Below are positions 59,310-64,000 of a stretch of DNA of 64,000 nt, piece after piece (position 1 is the first letter of the stretch; every line of letters starts with the position of its first letter). This DNA is from JAOPZW01 sp963707695 (GTDB lineage: Bacteria > Actinomycetota > Thermoleophilia > Solirubrobacterales > Solirubrobacteraceae): positions 558,001 through 622,000 of the forward strand of contig CAVPQY010000004.1 in NCBI GenBank assembly GCA_963707695.1, read 5' to 3'. Below the pieces are notes generated by a model, which was not told the origin of the DNA, made no database searches, and was given only the letters and a program-made list of their open reading frames with translations. Position numbers and translations under genes: made by a program.

Positions 59310-61257
59310 CTACTTCGCGGCTGGTTCTGACTCGTCCGCTGGCGACACAAAGCGGTAGCCGCACTCACGGCAGACGCGTGCCTCGCGTGGGAATCTTGCT
59401 CAAGCACTCAGGGCAACGTTTCCGCGGGGCGACACGGTCAGGGGAGGCGACGGCCCGAGCCGGCCCGGCGGCGTGCTCGCCGTCGTCGGGCACCGCGGGC
59501 AGGCCGTCTGGCGCAAGGCCCTTCTTCGCCGCCTTCACGCTGTCGTAGAAGTGGCGCGGGCCGACGAGGTCCGCGACTCCGCTCTCGAGCAGCGCGTCAT
59601 GCACCGGTCCCTTCACGCGGCACATGCGGATCTCGATGCCACGCCGCTGGACGCTGTCGATGAGGTCACGCAGGGCTTCGAGGCCCGTCAGGTCGATGTC
59701 CGACATGGCGTCGCAGACGAGGACCAGCGCGCTCGGCGGCCGGTCCTCGCCGTCGACGAGACGAAAGACCGATTGGCGGAAGTAGTCGGCGTTGCCGAAG
59801 AAGACGGGCGCCTCGAAGCGGACGATCAGCACCCCCTCGCGCGTCTTCGCCTCGGGGTGGCGGTGGATGTCGCGGTGTCGCTTGCCTCCCGGGACCTTCC
59901 CGAGCACAGCTACGCGTGGACGCGAGAGCCGGTGCAGCACGCCGAGCAGCGTGACGAGCACGCCGACGAGGATGCCGTTGAGGATCCCGAAGAGCAGCGT
60001 CCCGGCGAACGCGGCCAGCGCCGACCAGAGTTCGGGCTGACGCGGGACCACGCCGCCCGGTCGCCCGACCGACCGCTGGGCGGCGCGCTGGAAGCTCAGC
60101 AGGCGCCGGAACGCGGGCACGTCGACGAACGTGAGCACCGCGGCGATGACGACCGCGGCGAGGGCCGGGTACGGCAAGTCGGCGAACAGCGGCGTCAGCA
60201 CGAGCAGGGTCGCGAGGATCGCGATCTTCGTGGTCAGCGAGGCCATGACCGTCCGGCCGCCCGCCCCGTCGGACAGCGCGGTCTGGGCGAAGCTCGCGTT
60301 CGCGGGATAGCCGCCGAACGCCCCCGCGGCGAGGTTTGCGGCGCCGAGGGCCAGGAACTCGTCGCGCGGCTCAAGGGGATACCGGTGGCGGCTCGCGAAC
60401 GTCCGGCCGATCGCCACGGTCTCGACGAAGGCGATGAGCGCGATGCCGGCCGCCGAGGGCACGAGCCGCTCTACGTCCTCGTAGCCGGCGGACGGGAGCC
60501 GCGGCGCCGGCAGCCCGGCGGGGACGTCGCCCACGACGTACACGGTGTCCTGGAGGCCGAGGACCGCGACGAGCAGGGTCGCCGCCCCGACCACGAGCAG
60601 CTCTCGGGGCCACCGCGGGCGCAGCCGGTGCAGCGCCAGGAGCGCGCCGAGCGCGCCGACCCCGATCGCGACGGAGTCGGGATCGACGCGCCCCACCCGC
60701 TCGCCCAGCCCGCCGAGCGTCGTCTGGAACGTGCGGGTCGTCACGCCCTGGACGCCGAGCAGGTTCGGGAGCTGCGCGGCGATGATCACCATCGAGATCG
60801 CCGCGGTGAACCCGACGAGCACCGGCCGCGAGAGCAGGTCGGCGAGGAAGCCCAGCCGCAGCGCCCAGGCCAGGAGCAGGATCGCCGCGACTTCGAGCGC
60901 GAGCACGCCCGCGAGCGCCGTCGCGCGAGCGACATCGCCGTGGGCCATCGGCGCGATCGCGGCCGCGGTGAGGATCGAGCTCGTCGAGGTCGGGCCGACC
61001 TGCGCCTGCCGGATCGACCCCGCCAGCCCGTAGGCGAGCCCCGCGACGGCCGACGCGTAGAGGCCGACGATCGGCGGCAGCCCGGCGAGGCCCGCATAGG
61101 CGAGGCCGCTGGGGACGGCCGCCGCCCAAACCGCCAACCCGGCCGCCGCGTCGCGGCGCAGGTCGCGGCCGCCGTAGCCGTGCAGCGTCGCCAGGGGCGG
61201 CAGGAGCCGCTCGAGCCGCCGCGCACGCGGTGCGCCTGGCTGCGGCGTCGTCGCCAC
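59310..61257 (-). CDS. SulP-family anion transporter with STAS domain, C-terminal zinc ribbon frameshifted
   Basis: About 630 residues in frame. Twelve or so membrane helices (about 30-430) with PSGLAYAGLAGLPPIVGLYAS and FGGYPANASFAQTALSDGAGGRT, the SulP hallmarks, then a STAS domain (about 475-575: VLIVRFEAPVFFGNADYFRQSV and DLTGLEALRDLID). The frame stops at 59365 soon after KRCPECLSKIPTRGTR. Dropping one base near 59373 continues as CRECGYRFVSPADESEPAAK to a stop at 59310, giving a complete CxxC...CxxC zinc ribbon. The same CPECLSKIP ribbon type is known at the tail of other membrane proteins. Start GTG at 61257. Transports sulfate, bicarbonate or similar. Confidence 0.88.
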
Positions 61258-61570
61258 CGGCCGATGCTATCGCCGGGCGGACCTGCCGCTGGGGCAGCGC
61301 GCGTGGCGGCCCGGGCGGACGAGCGTCACGACGTGCTGAGCGTCCTCGCTCGCTGGGAGCACCTCGTCGACGGTCCCGGGGCGAGTTCGCCGGGGGCAGA
61401 CGTGGCGGCACGAGCACTTCGGCGCTGGGCCAGAGGCGCTGAAGCACACGACCTGAGGGTGGCCGGGCCCTCAGTTGCGGAACCCTCACGTGCAGGGTTC
61501 CGGCGCGACGCGGCGCATGGGATCTCCCACGCCGACCGGCGGAGCGGATCGGCTGCTTCCGCGTCGCCGC
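61258..61570. other. Intergenic region with two tandem hairpins
   Basis: 313 bp between the SulP start and the hydrolase stop, both minus. Two inverted repeats stand out: CTGAGGG/CCCTCAG (61453-61474) and GGAACCCT/AGGGTTCC (61479-61501). They lie 70-118 nt past the hydrolase stop and probably terminate its transcript. Short frames here (61230-61442 plus; 61267-61449 minus) show no recognisable protein. The SulP promoter must be near 61258-61320 but no clear box is seen. Confidence 0.6.
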
Positions 61571-62455
61571 TCAGGAAGCGTCCGGGCCTGTCTGATGGAG
61601 CTCCCCCTGCAGCCAGCTCCGCACGTCGGCGAGCACCCGGGTGCGGTCCGGCTCGCGCTCGTGGAAGACGTCGTGGTACAGCCCGTCGTACCAGCGCAGG
61701 GTGCCGGTGCCGGCGGGCAGGGCCTCGAAGAAGGTCCTCGAGCCGGACGGGTCGACGTGGCGGTCGCCGCCGGCCACGAGGAGCAGCGTCGGTGTCCGCA
61801 GGTGCGGGGCCTCGCTGATCGTGGCGTCGGCGGTGTCCTGGGCGTACCGCGCGAGTCGCATGGTGATCCGGTCGTGCACGAGGGGATCACCGCGGGTGCG
61901 GGCGACCGCGTCGTGGTCGTGGGAGGTCGCGCGGTGGGGCTGGCCGTTCGGCAGCGCGCGATCAGGGAAGAGCCGAAGCCCCACCACGAGTCCGAGCCGA
62001 CGGTACGGCCCCAGGTCCATGGCGAAGGCCGGCGCCGAGAGGATCAGTCCTCTGGGCGCGATCATGCCCGAGGTCGCGGCTCGGACGGCGAGCGTGGCGC
62101 CGAGGCTGTGCCCGAGCACGAATGGTGGCCCTCCATCGCCCGCCGTCGTGGCCTCGGACGAGAGCAGGCCGAACGTCCGCACGAGGTCGTCGAGCAGCGC
62201 GGGCGGCTCGCGGATGACGCCACGGGGACCGGGCGAGCGCCCGTGCCCGCGGGCGTCGTAGCCGCGGACGTGCAGCCCGAGGTCGTTGAGGACGCAGGCC
62301 ACGTCGTCATAGCGCCCGAGGTGCTCCCCGAATCCGTGGACGAGCAGCACGGAGCCGGTGCGCGCTCGTCCGGGCGGGACGGGCCAGTCGACGACCCGCA
62401 GCGCCGGATCCGCGGCGACGGCCGAGCGGGTGGCTGCTGAAGACGGGCCGGTCAC
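61571..62455 (-). CDS. Monoacylglycerol lipase-like alpha/beta hydrolase
   Basis: 294 residues from a GTG at 62455. VLLVHGFGEHLGRYDDVACVLNDLG (about 35-59) is the classic serine aminopeptidase/MGL start, with RGYDARGHGRSPGPRG (about 63-78), VLGHSLGA (nucleophile Ser, about 112-119), LLLVAGGDRHVDP (acid, about 233-245) and the YHDVFHE end with the catalytic His. Likely acts on monoacylglycerols or similar esters. Hairpins follow its stop at 61453-61501. Confidence 0.9.
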   Translation of the reverse strand: MTGPSSAATRSAVAADPALRVVDWPVPPGRARTGSVLLVHGFGEHLGRYDDVACVLNDLGLHVRGYDARGHGRSPGPRGVIREPPALLDDLVRTFGLLSSEATTAGDGGPPFVLGHSLGATLAVRAATSGMIAPRGLILSAPAFAMDLGPYRRLGLVVGLRLFPDRALPNGQPHRATSHDHDAVARTRGDPLVHDRITMRLARYAQDTADATISEAPHLRTPTLLLVAGGDRHVDPSGSRTFFEALPAGTGTLRWYDGLYHDVFHEREPDRTRVLADVRSWLQGELHQTGPDAS

Positions 62456-62526
62456 GGGAGCGGGCCCTGCGATCCGGGGTGGACGAGCGTGGGGCCACGC
62501 TACACCCCGCGTCCCGAGCGGACAGC

Positions 62527-62555
62527 GCAGCGGCCCCGACCGGCGGGGCCGCTGC
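62527..62555 (-). terminator. Hairpin downstream of the 62575-63099 gene
   Basis: GCAGCGGCCCC (62527-62537) pairs with GGGGCCGCTGC (62545-62555), 11 perfect pairs, about 20 nt beyond the stop at 62575. No T-run. Confidence 0.6.
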
Positions 62556-62574
62556 TGCCCTACGGATGGTCCGG

Positions 62575-63099
62575 CTAGTAGCTGATCCGTCCCGTGAACG
62601 TGCAGACGTCCTCGATGACCAGCGTCGCCCCGACGTGGGACGGGGGGCCCGACTCGCAGATCACCGTGAGCGTCCCGCTCGCGTCCGCGAACCGTCCCGT
62701 GCCGCCGGTGATCGTGACGACCACCGTCGTCGTGGTGTGACCGTCGGGGAGGGCCGTCTGGGTCACCGTGATGGTCCCGGTCACCTCGTCCCCGTTCGCC
62801 GCGACGATCGTCGCCGTGCCACTGCCGGCGAAGGTGCCGTCGGCCGCGGGCGCCCCGACGCCTTCGATGTGGACGGTGACGTTCCCGAGATGGCTGCTGA
62901 CCCCCGGGACGACGCCGGTGAAGGCGCCCGTCGCGGGGAGGACGCTGATCGTTCCCATGCCGGCGCCCTTGATCGGCCTGTCGGTCCCGCCGGCCTCCGC
63001 CAGCGCCGACGCCGGGTTGAGGACCGCGAGCGCGAGCACCAGTCCGATGAGCGCGCCGGCCTTCCGCGAAGCGCCCCACGTGCGTGTTGATGTGGCCAT
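62575..63099 (-). CDS. Secreted beta-rich protein (paralog A)
   Basis: 174 residues. A signal peptide (about 1-34, ending ASALA) is followed by a compact beta sandwich-like domain: GTDRPIKGAGMGTISVLPATGAFTG, HLGNVTVHIEGVG, GTATIVAANGDEVTGTI, TGGTGRFADASGTLTV. Two Cys near the C-terminus may pair. Most of this pattern, including SHLGxVT, ANGD and TGGTGRF, recurs in the neighbour at 63254-63777. Function unknown; exported, possibly a cell-surface protein. ATG at 63099 with AAGGAGG 7 nt upstream. Confidence 0.85.
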   Translation of the reverse strand: MATSTRTWGASRKAGALIGLVLALAVLNPASALAEAGGTDRPIKGAGMGTISVLPATGAFTGVVPGVSSHLGNVTVHIEGVGAPAADGTFAGSGTATIVAANGDEVTGTITVTQTALPDGHTTTTVVVTITGGTGRFADASGTLTVICESGPPSHVGATLVIEDVCTFTGRISY

Positions 63100-63199
63100 G
63101 ACGACCTCCTTGGTGAGGAGGCTCTCGCGGTCGGGCGACCCCGGGAGCCCACCTCGTTCGATGACTGCCGGACGACGACCGCGAGCGGCTCACGGCGGT

Positions 63200-63228
63200 G
63201 GGAGGGGGCGCTCGGCGAGCCCCCTCCC
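63200..63228 (-). terminator. Hairpin downstream of paralog B
   Basis: GGGAGGGGGC (63200-63209) with GCCCCCTCCC (63219-63228), 10 perfect pairs, 26 nt beyond the stop at 63254. No T-run. Confidence 0.6.
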
Positions 63229-63253
63229 TGCCCGACGTGATCCGGCCCCCGGC

Positions 63254-63777
63254 TCAGTAGCTGACGGTGCCCGCCAGCGAGAGGCGGATGGCGGACGTGA
63301 GCGTCACGCCGTCGAAGGAGCGCGTCGCCATGCTGAACGGGCCCGCCTCGGAGCCGCTCGCCTGCTCGAAGCGCCCGGTGCCGCCGGTGAACGTGTTCAC
63401 CAGCGTGCCCGCGCGTTGAACGCGGCGTCGAGCGTCGCGCTGCCGCTGAGCGTCGCGTACAGCCTGTCGCCGTTCGCCGCCACCTCGACGCCGGTGCCGC
63501 TGATGCTGATGGTGTTCGGTCCGGTGGGCGTGGCGACCCCGGTGTAGTGGGCGGTCACCTTCCCGAGGTGGGACTCGGTCCCCGCGACGTCGACGACGAA
63601 CGCACCGGTCGCCACGTCGATGACGTTCGTCCCCGACTCGGTTGCCGCGATCGGACGGTCCGTGCCCCCCTGCTGCGCGACCGCCGCCGACGGGCCGAGC
63701 GCCGCGAGCGCGAGCACCAGACCGGCGAGGACGAGCACGATGGGCGAGAAGCCCCGCTTGAGCGTTGAGCTGAACAC
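63254..63777 (-). pseudogene. Secreted beta-rich protein (paralog B), frameshifted
   Basis: GTG start at 63777 with AGGAGG 6 nt upstream. The signal peptide (about 1-35, ending SAAVA) and QQGGTDRPIAATESGTNVIDVATGAF parallel paralog A. The frame then reads into a stop at 63397 after FNARARW. A 1-base shift near 63408-63416 restores AGTLVNTFTGGTGRFEQASGSEAGPFSMATRSFDG and ends at 63254 with SLAGTVSY, similar to FTGRISY of paralog A. Either a real mutation or a sequencing slip in a GCGCG tract. Intact, it would be about 174 residues, the same as its neighbour. About 220 bp of upstream sequence to the window edge show no gene. Confidence 0.8.
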
Positions 63778-64000
63778 AACGGCCTCCTTTGTCGGGGGCT
63801 CTTGGAGCTGTGACGGCCGTCGGCGCACCCCCCTCGCTTCGGCCCCTGCTCGACGATGGACCGTCGAGCACGACGAACCTCCCGCGGGGCGTCCCTCGCT
63901 CGCAACGGGGTGCCACCCGGTAGTTTTGGCGCACTGCCGGTGGTCCGGGCGGGTCCGCCCCGGCCTCGGCGACGCGGCGGCCCGCCGCGATCGACCCGGA

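Noticed and set aside
61230..61449. Two small open frames in the 61.3 kb gap
   Set aside because: No ribosome site, no motif, and they lie across SulP promoter sequence.
63905..63940. CCACCCGGTAG...CTGCCGGTGG imperfect palindrome upstream of paralog B
   Set aside because: Arms are short and imperfect in very GC-rich sequence, with no linked regulator. Not strong enough to call an operator.

Overview
This 64 kb window is GC-rich (well over 70% G+C by eye) chromosomal DNA from an actinobacterium. The closest fit is the Thermoleophilia/Solirubrobacterales type. That is an inference from three things: extreme GC with many GTG starts and GTGA/ATGA gene overlaps; the order hisS-aspS-mnmA-alaS-ruvX-mltG-aroE-pilBTC; and a full type IV pilus (T4P) gene set beside aroE and aroC. 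I see no phage, insertion sequence, CRISPR array or rRNA. There is one tRNA gene (Met, CAT).

Left part (1-10.8 kb, all minus strand): the 5' part of aroC, then reading upstream a PilP-position protein, pilO, pilN, pilM, prepilin peptidase, three large minor prepilins (two carrying PKD or FN3/Ig-like C-terminal modules), a small pilin and two nearly identical major pilin genes. Each major pilin gene sits in its own cassette of promoter-like element, cyclic-di-GMP-I (GEMM-I) riboswitch, pilin and strong hairpin. The riboswitch aptamers match the class consensus closely and imply that major pilin synthesis is set by the second messenger c-di-GMP.

Middle (10.8-39.9 kb, both strands): a secreted P-domain/PKD protein; gluQ, an RNase D and a lipoprotein; a cupredoxin with a DUF1501/DUF1800 pair; a thioesterase/PLP-decarboxylase pair; an acyl-CoA dehydrogenase and a wax-ester synthase; a PAS/GAF/SpoIIE phosphatase with a frameshift; metal-related genes (a DUF4396 membrane protein behind a CsoR-type operator, and an SmtB-type repressor with a His-rich CDF exporter); two ECF sigma factors with SnoaL-like tails; and a small arsenic-type cluster (ArsR, ArsC, a CC-motif protein). 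This block separates the two halves of the pilus locus.

Right part (39.9-64 kb): pilC, pilT and pilB (the T4P motor), aroE, mltG, ruvX, alaS, an IscU-like/MnmA fusion, a thioredoxin-like membrane protein, aspS, hisS, an MBL hydrolase, a basic membrane protein, ftcD and a lipoprotein, all minus and mostly overlapping. Then come a DUF1254 protein (plus), tRNA-Met, a SulP transporter whose C-terminal zinc ribbon is cut by a frameshift, an alpha/beta lipase and two paralogous secreted proteins, one of them frameshifted.

How it fits together: the two minus-strand blocks supply a complete T4P machine (PilB/T/C motor, PilM/N/O alignment complex, PilD, major and minor pilins). It is under c-di-GMP control at the pilins and possibly under a FliA/WhiG-class sigma factor, because CTCA-N17-GCCGAT-like elements occur before pilM, pilT and the 52.1 kb gene, with weaker versions before both pilins.
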